Below, in pieces: positions 56,978 through 64,000 of a DNA stretch of 64,000 nt. The number at the start of each line of letters is the position of its first letter. Positions within the stretch are counted from its first letter, which is position 1. Source of the stretch: Nocardioides sp. QY071 (GTDB lineage Bacteria > Actinomycetota > Actinomycetes > Propionibacteriales > Nocardioidaceae); assembly GCF_029961765.1 (NCBI RefSeq), contig NZ_CP124681.1, forward strand, positions 4,836,001 to 4,900,000, given 5' to 3'. Below the pieces are notes generated by a model. The model was not told the origin of the DNA. It worked only from the letters and a program-made list of their open reading frames with translations, and made no database searches. Both the position numbers and the translations under genes were made by a program.

Positions 56978-58107
56978 GACGGCACCTCCTCGAACGAGGC
57001 GGCGTGCGCGTCGAACTCCGCCTGCTGGGCCGCCAGCTCGGCCGTCTTCTCCGCGTGGACCAGGTCCCACAGCTCGTGGGGCGAGGGATCCGGGAGGGCG
57101 TGGCACTCGCGCCGCATCCGCTCGCCGAGCGCGTCGGCCTCGGCCGCGAGCTCGGACAGGAACGCGTCGTCGGCCATGCCGTTGCGGCGCAGATAGACCT
57201 CGAGGCGGGCGATCGGGTCCTTGAGCTTCCAGTGCTCGACGTCGTCGCTGAGCCGGTAGCGGGTGGGATCGTCGGTGGTGGTGTGGGCGCCCATCCGGTA
57301 CGTGTAGGCCTCGATCAGGATCGGGCCCTGGCCCTCACGCGCCCGCTGCAGGGCAGCCTTCGTGACGGCGTACGTCGCGAGCACGTCGTTGCCGTCGACG
57401 CGGATGCCGGGGAAGCCGAAGCCGTGGGAGCGGCGGTAGAGCGGGATCCGGGACTGGCGCTCGAAGGGCTCCGAGATCGCCCACTGGTTGTTCTGGCAGA
57501 AGAACACGACCGGAGCGTTGAAGGAGGCCGCGAAGACGAACGCCTCGTTGACGTCGCCCTGGGAGGTGGCGCCGTCGCCGAAGTGGGCGACCACGGCGGT
57601 GTCGCGAGCCGGGTCGCCGGTGCCGACCAGGCCGTCGCGCTGGACACCCATGGCGTACCCGGTCGCGTGCAGGGTCTGCGCGCCGATCACGATCGTGTAG
57701 AGGGCGAAGTTGTGGGCCGCCGGGTCCCAGCCGCCCTGGTCGACGCCGCGGAACAGGCCGAGCAGCCGGACCGGGTCGACCCCCCGGCACCACGCGACGC
57801 CGTGCTCGCGGTAGGTCGGGAAGACGAAGTCCTGCGGCGCGAGCGCACGACCGGCGCCGATCTGGGCTGCCTCCTGGCCGAGCAGCTGGGCCCACAGGCC
57901 GAGCTCGCCGTGGCGCTGCAGCGCGGTCGCCTCGGTGTCCAGGCGCCGGACCAGGGTCATGTCGCGGTAGAAGCCGCGCAGCTCCTCGGCGCTGAACTCG
58001 ACGTCGAAGCCCGGGTGGTGGACCCGCTCCCCCTCGGGGGTGAGCAGCTGGACGAGCTCAGGATCGGGGGTGCGTTCGGGGGCCGGTCCGAAGACGGGGT
58101 CGGTCAT
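56974..58107 (-). CDS. bkdA: Branched-chain 2-oxo acid dehydrogenase E1 alpha subunit
   Basis: 377 residues from an ATG at 58107. ThDP-binding motif VVAHFGDGATSQGDVNEAFV to QNNQWAIS (GDG...NN), FPTYREHGVAWCRGVDPVR, GAQTLHATGYAMGVQ and the phosphorylation-loop-like TYRMGAHTTTDDPTRYR. This follows the mycobacterial BkdA sequence closely. First gene of the bkdABC operon. Upstream, 250 bases hold a perfect 22-base palindrome and a terminator of the next transcription unit, but no Bkd-type regulator gene is adjacent. Confidence 0.92.
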   Translation of the reverse strand: MTDPVFGPAPERTPDPELVQLLTPEGERVHHPGFDVEFSAEELRGFYRDMTLVRRLDTEATALQRHGELGLWAQLLGQEAAQIGAGRALAPQDFVFPTYREHGVAWCRGVDPVRLLGLFRGVDQGGWDPAAHNFALYTIVIGAQTLHATGYAMGVQRDGLVGTGDPARDTAVVAHFGDGATSQGDVNEAFVFAASFNAPVVFFCQNNQWAISEPFERQSRIPLYRRSHGFGFPGIRVDGNDVLATYAVTKAALQRAREGQGPILIEAYTYRMGAHTTTDDPTRYRLSDDVEHWKLKDPIARLEVYLRRNGMADDAFLSELAAEADALGERMRRECHALPDPSPHELWDLVHAEKTAELAAQQAEFDAHAASFEEVPS

Positions 58108-58256
58108 TCGCCACTCCTTGCATCCGCCGCCTGCGGGATCGCCGCGGCACGGGTCTGGTCGGTCCGTGGTCCGGGTCCGGCACAGGGGTGGCGTGACGTG
58201 ATCCGGAGCACACCGTCACTCGCCACGATACTTCGTCCCCATGATCGGATCGCGAA

Positions 58257-58278
58257 CCCGACGCCGGCCGGCGTCGGG
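58257..58278. promoter_or_regulatory. Perfect 22-base palindrome upstream of bkdA
   Basis: A perfect inverted repeat whose centre is ACGCCGGCCGGCGT, flanked by CCCG and CGGG. It lies 150 bases before the bkdA start. Could be an operator for the bkd operon or the stem of a terminator belonging to the unit on the far side; G+C-only character favours a hairpin. Confidence 0.5.
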
Positions 58279-58320
58279 GGCGACGCGCGGGTCCTGTCCC
58301 GGCGTCCTGTCCCCCCAGGG

Positions 58321-58356
58321 CGGTACGACGACACGGGGAGCCGCGTCGTCGTACCG
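58321..58356 (-). terminator. Hairpin terminator after the Pro-rich protein gene
   Basis: CGGTACGACGAC at 58321-58332 pairs perfectly with GTCGTCGTACCG at 58345-58356 around a 12-base loop. It lies 5 bases past the stop of the gene at 58362 on the minus strand. No U run follows. Confidence 0.7.
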
Positions 58357-58361
58357 GCGCA

Positions 58362-59222
58362 TCACTTCTCGGTGTAGCTGTAGCCGCTCACGAGCCATTC
58401 GCCCGAGCTGCCGTCGAGCGCCCAGTGCGACACCAGGGTCTTGCCGGTGTTGGGCGCGTAGACGTCGCCGTCGAGCGCGGCGATGTCGCCCACGATCGTG
58501 GGGTCCTCGAAGGTGTACTCGGCGTTGGACATCTCGAGGTTTCCGGCGACCGCCTTGCAGCCGTCCTGGTCGGTGAACTCGGAGGCGAAGTAGTCCGGCG
58601 TCGTCAGACCCTCCACCGCGAGGCAGTTGCCCTCGAGCAGCGAGTCGAGGAAGGCCCGCGCCGTGATCGACGGGTCGTCGGTGGGCGCGTCGCCCAGGTC
58701 GGACGAGTCGGACTCGGTCGGCTCGTCGGTCGGCTCGTCCGTGGGCTCGTCGGTCGGCTCGTCGGTCGGCTCGTCGGTCGCGCCCTTGGTCGTGGACGTG
58801 TCGTCCTTGGCGGCCGGCTTGTCGTCGTCACCGTTGAACACGGTGAAGGCGAGCACCGCCACGACACCGAGGACGAGGACCACCACCCCGGCGACGACCG
58901 CGATGATCAGGCCCTTCTTGCCGCCCCCACCGGTCGGGGGCGCCGGGAATCCGGGGCCACCGGGGCCACCGGGACCGCCTGGTCCACCGGGGTAGCCGCC
59001 GCCCGGGTAGCTCGGTTGGGGGTAGCCGGGCTGGGGGTAGCCCGGCTGCTGGGGCTGCTGGTAGCCGGGCGCCGCGGGCTGCGGCGGCTGGGGCGGGTAG
59101 CCCGGCTGCGGCGGCTGGCCGGGAGCGCCGTACGGCGGCACGGGGGCGCCGCCGGCCGGCGGCGCCATCTGGGTCGGAGGCTGCTCGCCGGGCTGCCCAG
59201 GTGGGGGGAACTGGTCGCTCAC
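58362..59222 (-). CDS. Pro-rich single-pass membrane protein with TDEP repeats
   Basis: 286 residues from the GTG at 59222. Cytoplasmic Pro/Gly/Gln-rich region (residues 1-100, with PGYPQPGYPQPSYPGG-type repeats), one membrane helix near 105-130 (GLIIAVVAGVVVLVLGVVAV), five tandem TDEP tetrapeptides in a Thr/Asp-rich linker, then an extracellular NTF2/DUF4878-like domain (SITARAFLDSLLEGNCLAVE, SHWALDGSSGEWLVSGYSYT) with two Cys. Last gene of a seven-gene cluster of membrane-anchored proteins. Function unknown. Confidence 0.8.
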   Translation of the reverse strand: MSDQFPPPGQPGEQPPTQMAPPAGGAPVPPYGAPGQPPQPGYPPQPPQPAAPGYQQPQQPGYPQPGYPQPSYPGGGYPGGPGGPGGPGGPGFPAPPTGGGGKKGLIIAVVAGVVVLVLGVVAVLAFTVFNGDDDKPAAKDDTSTTKGATDEPTDEPTDEPTDEPTDEPTESDSSDLGDAPTDDPSITARAFLDSLLEGNCLAVEGLTTPDYFASEFTDQDGCKAVAGNLEMSNAEYTFEDPTIVGDIAALDGDVYAPNTGKTLVSHWALDGSSGEWLVSGYSYTEK

Positions 59223-59232
59223 GCGCGTGAGC

Positions 59233-60111
59233 CTAGTGCCCCGAGGGCTCCGGGAGAGGCGATTCGTCCCGGCGGCGCGGCCACAGGGTGACGAGCAGCA
59301 GGACCAGCCCGACGGGCGCCGCCAGGAGGAAGCCCCGCGCGTACGGCTCCAGCGAGCCGACCACCGCGTCCAGCAGGGCCCCGGCGAGCTCACGGCGCTC
59401 CACCTCGACCCGGTCGAGAGCGGCGTCGCGCAGCGGTTCCGCGGCGAGCAGCAGCCCCACCGCCGCGAGGGCGACGCCGAGCAGGCCGAGCCCGAGGGCA
59501 CGGACCTCGGCCCGCCAGCCGCGCGCGACGACCAGGGCGATCACGATGAGGCCGATCCAGACGAACGGCAGCAGTCGGCTGACCCCGTCGACGGCACGGT
59601 ACGCCGGGCCAGCCTCGGCGACCTTCGACTCCCGCTCCACGGGGACCCGGAGCTCGACGTCGGGCAGCAGCCCGACCGGGATGCCGCGGTCCTCGAGGCG
59701 CCCCAGCACCTGGTCGACCAGGGGTCCGGCATCGACGGTGATCGAGCCGTCGGCGGGCGCCTCGGGATCCTCGAGCACCGCGAGCACCTGGTCGTGCACG
59801 TCGCCGTTGGCCCGGCGCCAGAACGCCGGGAACTCCGGGCTCTCCACGACCGTGGTGGCCGCCTCGTCGGCCCACTCCCGCACGGCCGAGGGCAGCCCGA
59901 AGGGGATGTGCTCCTGCAGCGACTGAACCGCCCCGTCCGCGGCCGCCTCGGCGAGCACCTGACGCACGGCCGGGTCGTGGGCGAGACCGGCGACCGTGTC
60001 GACGTACTCGCTGCGGTCGTCGACCCGCGCGGTCAGCCAGGTCCCGGCGATCGCGAAGGGGGCGACCAGGGTCGCCAGGAGGACCGTGACGGTCGCGGTG
60101 AGGGAGCGCAT
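59233..60111 (-). CDS. Membrane protein with four predicted helices
   Basis: 292 residues from an ATG at 60111. Helix 1 is at the N-terminus (TVTVLLATLVAPFAIAGTWL); a soluble loop of about 160 residues follows (YVDTVAGLAHDPAVRQVLAE, GLLPDVELRVPVERESKVAE); then three closely spaced helices (FVWIGLIVIALVVARGW, ALGLGLLGVALAAVGLLLAA, GFLLAAPVGLVLLLVTLWP). The YVDTVAGLAxDPAVRxxL start of the loop is common in actinobacterial integral proteins of unknown role. It lies 10 bases before the Pro-rich gene and 13 after the DUF2510 gene, so the three should be one transcript. Confidence 0.78.
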   Translation of the reverse strand: MRSLTATVTVLLATLVAPFAIAGTWLTARVDDRSEYVDTVAGLAHDPAVRQVLAEAAADGAVQSLQEHIPFGLPSAVREWADEAATTVVESPEFPAFWRRANGDVHDQVLAVLEDPEAPADGSITVDAGPLVDQVLGRLEDRGIPVGLLPDVELRVPVERESKVAEAGPAYRAVDGVSRLLPFVWIGLIVIALVVARGWRAEVRALGLGLLGVALAAVGLLLAAEPLRDAALDRVEVERRELAGALLDAVVGSLEPYARGFLLAAPVGLVLLLVTLWPRRRDESPLPEPSGH

Positions 60112-60124
60112 CGGGCCGGTCGAC

Positions 60125-60988
60125 TCAGGAGTTCGCGTCCTGGACCTTCCAGTCGCCGTCCTCCTTGACGAGCTTCATCGTGAGGGTCCGCTCGTCGGTC
60201 TTCTCGCCGTCGAGCGCTTCGTCGAGGAACTTGTCGTCGGCGGTGTACTCGGCCGTCTGCTTCACCTCGACCGTCGCCTCGTCGCCGTCCTCGTCGACGT
60301 CCTTGACCTCGTACTCGTAGTCGAAGTTGTCATTGGCCTCGTCGAGCGAGAGTCCGTACTCGTCCTCGAACTGGTCGCTCGTCTTCTCCTCCTCCTTCGC
60401 CGACTCGTCTGCGAACTCGTCGCAGTCGTCGGCGTCGGCCGCCTCGAGCAGGGAGTCCCGCTCGTCCTCGGCCGTCAGCTCGCACCACGCCCCGTAGTCA
60501 CGCTCGCCGCGCGCCTTGAGGTAGTCCGTCGCCACGTCCTCGGGGCTGCCGCCGCCGGTCACCTTCACCAGCACGACGACGAGGATGACGAGCAGGACGA
60601 GCGCCGCGGCGCCGGCACCGAGGAGGAGACCGAGCTTCTTGCCACCACCACCGCCGCCGCTCGGCGGGGCCCAGCCGGGCTGGGCGAAATGCTGGCCGAA
60701 CTGCTGGGGCTGGCCGAACTGCTGCGGCTGCTGGCCGTAGGGCTGCTGCGCGTAGTGCTGGGCCGGCGGCTGCTGGGGCTGCGCGGGCTGCTGGAACTGC
60801 GGCTGCGCGGGCGGCTGCTGGGGCTGCTGCTGCGGAGGCCGGGGGGCGATGACGGTGGCGTCGGCGGCCGGCCCGGCGGACGGCGACTGGGTGTGCTCGG
60901 TCCACTGGGTGCCGTCCCACCAGCGCTGCCCGCCCTGGCCGTCGGGGTACCAACCGGCGGGGACGGTGGGCTGGTTCGGGTCGGACAT
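60125..60988 (-). CDS. DUF2510-domain Pro/Gln-rich single-pass membrane protein
   Basis: 287 residues from an ATG at 60988. N-terminal DUF2510 motif VPAGWYPDGQGGQRWWDGTQ with WTEHTQ (the WYPDPxGxxxxRWWDGxxWT pattern), then a Gln/Pro-rich stretch (residues ~45-110), one membrane helix (GLLLGAGAAALVLLVILVVV), and an extracellular, strongly acidic NTF2/DUF4878-like domain (DVATDYLKARGERDYGAWCE). Two Cys in the outer domain. Similar in layout to its neighbours on both sides, which suggests duplication and drift. Confidence 0.85.
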   Translation of the reverse strand: MSDPNQPTVPAGWYPDGQGGQRWWDGTQWTEHTQSPSAGPAADATVIAPRPPQQQPQQPPAQPQFQQPAQPQQPPAQHYAQQPYGQQPQQFGQPQQFGQHFAQPGWAPPSGGGGGGKKLGLLLGAGAAALVLLVILVVVLVKVTGGGSPEDVATDYLKARGERDYGAWCELTAEDERDSLLEAADADDCDEFADESAKEEEKTSDQFEDEYGLSLDEANDNFDYEYEVKDVDEDGDEATVEVKQTAEYTADDKFLDEALDGEKTDERTLTMKLVKEDGDWKVQDANS

Positions 60989-61069
60989 CGCACTCTCCTG
61001 GGCGGGCGGGCAGGTCGGCGGGCATCATGCCACGCCGCCGCGGGCTTCAACCCCACCGCGGTCCCGGAG

Positions 61070-61561
61070 TCAGCCCGCGTCGACGCCCGCGACCCGCCAG
61101 TCGCCGTCGACCTCGACCAGCTCGACGGTGCCGCGGTCGTGCGGCCCGGAGCCCTGCCAGATCGCGTCGAACCCGTCCTGGTCGTCGCCGTGGTAGCGCA
61201 GCTCGACGTCGTAGCTCACCCGGGCCCGCCCGTCCCCCTGGCTGAACGGCTCGACGGTGACGACCACGTCGGTGTCGCCACGGTACGGCGCGAGGGCCGA
61301 CGACTCGGCCGTCGCGGCAGCGGCCTCGGCGTAGGCCGCGCAGTCGGCGTACGGCTCACCCTCGTAGAGGTACGTGCGCCACTGCTCGGTGGCCAGCGCA
61401 CACTCGGTGCGCCAGGCGCCCTCCCAGCTCGCGCGGAGGTAGTCCTCCGCGACGTCCTCGGGCCCCGGGCCGCGCAACAGCACCACGAGCGAGGCCACCG
61501 CAGCCACCACCACGACGAGCGCAGCCGCCGCGATGGCGGTACGCCGTCCCGGGCGGCGCAC
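61070..61561 (-). CDS. Single-pass membrane protein with NTF2/DUF4878-like outer domain
   Basis: 163 residues from the GTG at 61561. Short cytoplasmic stub (RRPGRR), a membrane helix or signal anchor (AIAAAALVVVVAAVASLVVL), then an outer domain with EDVAEDYLRASWEGAWRTEC, ALATEQWRTYLYEGEPYADC and WRVAGVDAG. The PEDVAxDYLxAxxExxxxxxC pattern matches the outer domain of the DUF2510 protein at 60125. Lies 5 bases past the next upstream gene. Confidence 0.75.
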   Translation of the reverse strand: MRRPGRRTAIAAAALVVVVAAVASLVVLLRGPGPEDVAEDYLRASWEGAWRTECALATEQWRTYLYEGEPYADCAAYAEAAAATAESSALAPYRGDTDVVVTVEPFSQGDGRARVSYDVELRYHGDDQDGFDAIWQGSGPHDRGTVELVEVDGDWRVAGVDAG

Positions 61562-61566
61562 CCGGC

Positions 61567-61794
61567 TCAGTTGGTCGTGGTGATGATCGCGACCACCACC
61601 ACGACCAGCACCAGCACGATCGCGGTCAGCAGTCCGACCGTGAAGCCGATGGTCCGCTTCGTCGTCGCCGGTGGTGGTGGGAGGGCCGGACCGCCGTACG
61701 CGGCGGGCGCGCCGCCGAGGTAGGCCGGAGGCGGCGGGCCGGTGGGCGGGCCGGTGGGCGGCGGCGGAGGAGCACCGTACGGCGGCTGGCTCAT
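61567..61794 (-). CDS. Short Pro-rich single-pass membrane protein
   Basis: 75 residues from an ATG at 61794. Two thirds is a Pro/Gly/Ala-rich cytoplasmic segment (PPPPPTGPPTGPPPPAYLGG), followed by one helix (IGFTVGLLTAIVLVLVVVVV) that ends almost at the C-terminus (AIITTTN). It has no outer domain, but the downstream gene (61070) has an outer domain and no Pro-rich part. The two together look like one member of the cluster split in two, either by a past stop or as two independent proteins. Confidence 0.72.
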   Translation of the reverse strand: MSQPPYGAPPPPPTGPPTGPPPPAYLGGAPAAYGGPALPPPPATTKRTIGFTVGLLTAIVLVLVVVVVAIITTTN

Positions 61795-61833
61795 GCGGTC
61801 AGACTAGTCAGGATCGGGCCGTCGCGGGGCGGG

Positions 61834-62835
61834 TCAGCCCGCGTCGCTGATCTTCCAGCGGCCGCCCTCGCGGGCCAGCTCGAAGTCTGACTTCTGGGTC
61901 GAGCCGTAGATCGTGATCTCGACCGGCACGGTCGCCGTACCGGCGGCGTCGTCGACGGTGGCGTCGCCGACCTTCCACTTCACCGAGTCGCCCAGCTCGG
62001 TCGGGATCTGCGCGGCGTCACAGCTGCCCTCGTCGTCGAGGTACGTCGTGGTGACCAGGTCCTCCGCGGTCGCGCAGTCGCCGGCGAACGCGGAGTCGAG
62101 GAACGCCTCGACCACGGCGGCCGGCTCGTCCGGTACGGCGTCGGCGCTGCTCGAGCCGGTGGCGGACGGGCGGGCCGTGTCGATCGGGACGGTGACACTC
62201 GCGGTCGGCGCGTCGGTCCCCTCGGCGCCGGGGTCGTCGGACTCCGAGCTCCGCGAGACGTCGTACGACGCGACCAGCCACTCGCCGTCGACCTTCTCGA
62301 GCAGGAAGGTGTACGTCGAGCTGCCGTACTGGCTGGTGAAGTCGGCGGGCACGCTCGCCGTGGATCCGTCGATGCTGGCGTCGTGGACCTCGGACTCGAC
62401 GTCCTCGGTGGCGAGCAGCTGGAAGGCCTCGTCCTCGCAGGGCTCGGCCGCCTTGGCCTCCTCGGTCAGCAGCTTCTCCGCGGCGGCGCAGTCGCCGTCC
62501 TCGGCGGCGTCGACCAGCTTCTCGACGACGTCCTCGGGCGCTCCGGCGGCGCTGTCGCCGCCGCGGTCCTCGCCGTCGCTGTCGTCATCACCGGTGAGGG
62601 CGACGATCAGGCCGACGACGACACCGACGAGCAGGACCACGCCGACGACACCGAGCGCGATCCACAGGCCCTTGCCCTTGCCCTGGCCGCCCGGGGGAGG
62701 CGGTCCGGGCATGCCCGGCGGCGGGAACGGCGGCGGACCCGACGGTGGACCAGGCGGCTGACCAGGCGGCGGACCCGACGGCGGACCCGACGGCGGGGGA
62801 CCCGGCGGCGGGGGGAAGGGGGGCTGCTGGCTCAT
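61834..62835 (-). CDS. Pro-rich single-pass membrane protein with two DUF4878-like outer domains
   Basis: 333 residues from an ATG at 62835, overlapping the stop of the next upstream gene as ATGA. Pro-rich N-terminus (about 50 residues, PPSGPPSGPPPGQPPGPP), membrane helix near 58-80 (LWIALGVVGVVLLVGVVVGL), then two related outer domains: EDVVEKLVDAAEDGDCAAAE to DGEWLVASYDVS, and PAAVVEAFLDSAFAGDCATA to GGRWKISDAG. Each has the C-A-x-A-E/A-x-L core. The internal duplication is clear from the repeated xxGDCAxAExL motif. Confidence 0.83.
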   Translation of the reverse strand: MSQQPPFPPPPGPPPSGPPSGPPPGQPPGPPSGPPPFPPPGMPGPPPPGGQGKGKGLWIALGVVGVVLLVGVVVGLIVALTGDDDSDGEDRGGDSAAGAPEDVVEKLVDAAEDGDCAAAEKLLTEEAKAAEPCEDEAFQLLATEDVESEVHDASIDGSTASVPADFTSQYGSSTYTFLLEKVDGEWLVASYDVSRSSESDDPGAEGTDAPTASVTVPIDTARPSATGSSSADAVPDEPAAVVEAFLDSAFAGDCATAEDLVTTTYLDDEGSCDAAQIPTELGDSVKWKVGDATVDDAAGTATVPVEITIYGSTQKSDFELAREGGRWKISDAG

Positions 62836-63269
62836 GAGGGGTTCACCTGCTCCAGGTAGTCCGAGAACCACGACTCCAGGTCGGCGGGGTCGGTGGGGAA
62901 GGGCGGGATGTCGTCGGGGATACCCGACGGGACACCACTTGGAACCTTGGTCGGCAGGTCCGGGACGCTCGGAGCGCCGCTCGGCAGCTCGGGCAGGCTC
63001 TCGGTCGGCAGGTCGCTCGGGAAGTCCGACGGGTCGATCGTCGGGAGGTCGAGGCTGGCCTTCGTGCCGGGCGCGCCGGGCGTCGTACTGCTGCTGGTGT
63101 TGCCGCCGGCGGGATCCGCGTCGCCGTCGTCGCGGCCGACGAGCAGGAACGCGGCGACCGCCACGACCGCGATGGCCAGTAGGACGCCGCCGACGGCGAC
63201 GGCCGCCCGCAGGCCGCGGCCGCCGCCCACCTCGAGGGACGGGCCGTCGGTCGGGAGCTCGGAGGGCAC
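62832..63269 (-). CDS. Single-pass membrane protein with Pro-rich outer tail
   Basis: 145 residues from a GTG at 63269. Short cytoplasmic N-terminus, one helix (AAVAVGGVLLAIAVVAVAAFL, near residues 22-43), then an outer segment of low complexity rich in Ser, Pro, Asp and Leu with short repeats of the type DLPTxxPS (SDLPTESLPELPSGAPSVPD). No folded outer domain. First gene of the cluster, joined to the next by an ATGA overlap. Unlike its neighbours, its Pro-rich part lies outside rather than inside. Confidence 0.75.
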   Translation of the reverse strand: MPSELPTDGPSLEVGGGRGLRAAVAVGGVLLAIAVVAVAAFLLVGRDDGDADPAGGNTSSSTTPGAPGTKASLDLPTIDPSDFPSDLPTESLPELPSGAPSVPDLPTKVPSGVPSGIPDDIPPFPTDPADLESWFSDYLEQVNPS

Positions 63270-63308
63270 GGCCTCACCCTAGACGAGGAAGGCTTGCAGA
63301 ATGGGTGC

Positions 63309-64000
63309 ATGGCCGGACCGTCCACGCCACCGAAGAGCCCGTTCACCCTGCTGAGCGTCGAGAACGAGTCGACGGTCTCCCGGGTCGCCGCGGAGGTGCG
63401 GCGGGCGATCTTCGAGGGCGACCTGGAGAGCGGTACGCCGCTGCGCGAGATCGCTCTCGCCGAGTCGCTCGGGGTCTCGAGACCGACGGTCCGCGAGGCG
63501 CTGACGGTACTGGTGGCCGAGGGGCTGGCGACCCGGGAGCCGCACCGTGGGGTCATGGTCGCCACACCGCGGGCCGAGTCGGTGCGCGACGTGTGCCGGG
63601 CGCGGTGGGTGCTCGAGGGCGCGGGCGTGCTGGCATGGCCGGCCGCGGACGCCGTACGACGGGCCCGGGTGCGCACCACCCTCGACGCCTACACGGCGGC
63701 GGTGCGCAGCGGCGAGGCGTCGTACGAGGAGCTCAACGAGCGCCACCTCGCCTTCCACGTCTCGCTCGTCGAGCTGACCGGGAGCGCGCGGCTGGTGCAG
63801 ATGGCCGAGGCGCTGATGGACGAGCTCCGACTGGCGCTGGCGCAGGTCGAGCGGATCAACCGCAACGCGCACGACGAGGCCGGCTCCCACGAAGGGCTGG
63901 TCGCGCTGCTGGAGGCGGACCGGATCGACGGACCGGACGGGGCGCACGCATTCTTGCGCAAGCACATCGACGACGCCGAGATCGAGATCGTCGAGGCGCT
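63309..64000 (+). CDS. GntR-family (FadR subfamily) regulator, partial
   Basis: About 230 residues are visible from the ATG at 63309 to the right edge; the stop lies beyond it. GntR winged helix: AAEVRRAIFEGDLESGTPLR, LAESLGVSRPTVREALTVLV and LATREPHRGVMVATP. The FCD ligand domain follows: DVCRARWVLEGAG, HLAFHVSLVELTGSARLVQM (metal-ligand Asp/His region), EGLVALLEADRIDGPDG and FLRKHIDDAE. FCD domains often bind small carboxylates with a metal. Divergent from the Pro-rich protein cluster with 39 bp between starts. Target unknown. Confidence 0.92.
   Translation, partial: MAGPSTPPKSPFTLLSVENESTVSRVAAEVRRAIFEGDLESGTPLREIALAESLGVSRPTVREALTVLVAEGLATREPHRGVMVATPRAESVRDVCRARWVLEGAGVLAWPAADAVRRARVRTTLDAYTAAVRSGEASYEELNERHLAFHVSLVELTGSARLVQMAEALMDELRLALAQVERINRNAHDEAGSHEGLVALLEADRIDGPDGAHAFLRKHIDDAEIEIVEA

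Overview
The window is chromosomal DNA of a high-GC actinobacterium, most likely a Nocardioidaceae member (Nocardioides or a close relative). The evidence is the very high GC content, frequent GTG starts joined by 4-base ATGA/GTGA overlaps, mycobacterial-type lipid genes (a FadE5-type acyl-CoA dehydrogenase, a DesA3-type desaturase with its reductase, an EtfD-type Fe-S membrane oxidoreductase, a BkdABC-type complex), KstR-like and IdeR-like operator palindromes, and actinobacterial DUF families (DUF1918, DUF1992, DUF2510). I see no transposase, integrase or phage gene and no CRISPR array. The single tRNA is tRNA-Gly(CCC).

Layout. 1-6.4 kb: a partial PucR-type regulator, a polyhydroxyalkanoate synthase/depolymerase pair, small conserved genes and two overlapping CitE/malyl-CoA-lyase-type enzymes. 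6.4-13.2 kb: a PucR regulator coupled to a lipoprotein GDSL hydrolase, divergent from a reductase-desaturase pair, then an exported protein and an enoyl-CoA hydratase. 13.3-18.5 kb: two paralogous Cys-rich microproteins and a c-di-GMP pair (MASE1-PAS-GGDEF-EAL protein translationally coupled to an MshEN-glycosyltransferase-like protein). 18.6-23.9 kb: a DivIVA-like protein, an SDR, a mycothiol-dependent-type isomerase family protein, an exported GH43-like protein, FadE5-like acyl-CoA dehydrogenase and a divergent Rrf2 regulator. 24-30.9 kb: repeats, a SnoaL-like gene behind a KstR-like box, small housekeeping genes, tRNA-Gly, dcd and an IdeR-box-controlled siderophore-interacting protein. 31-34.7 kb: mhpDFE-type meta-cleavage lower pathway with a divergent IclR regulator. 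34.9-42.8 kb: exported CocE/S15 hydrolase, SDR, KstR2-like TetR regulator, epimerase, DUF4097 and RHH proteins, acyl-CoA synthetase. 42.9-46.1 kb: etfD with a very long repetitive tail. 46.3-54.5 kb: exported proteins, a diguanylate cyclase and a shortened Ser/Thr kinase. 54.7-58.1 kb: bkdABC. 58.4-63.3 kb: seven membrane-anchored proteins, most Pro-rich with a single helix; then a partial GntR regulator.

How it fits together. The dominant theme is acyl-CoA metabolism: activation (acyl-CoA synthetase), FadE and EtfD electron transfer, hydratase, branched-chain keto acid oxidation, aromatic ring-cleavage products, and PHA storage. A palindrome of the form GTTACnnGnnnGTA occurs upstream of the hydratase, fadE, etfD and the S15 hydrolase and may define a common regulon.

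The other striking feature is the intergenic DNA. At least six kinds of structured repeats lie in gaps, many directly against stop codons: symmetric arrays of 32-base units at three loci, a similar 22-base array, a 42-base tandem hairpin repeat, a nested inverted-repeat block, a bipartite hairpin present at two loci, and a perfect 24-base inverted repeat. All functional statements are from reading sequence; no database search was possible.
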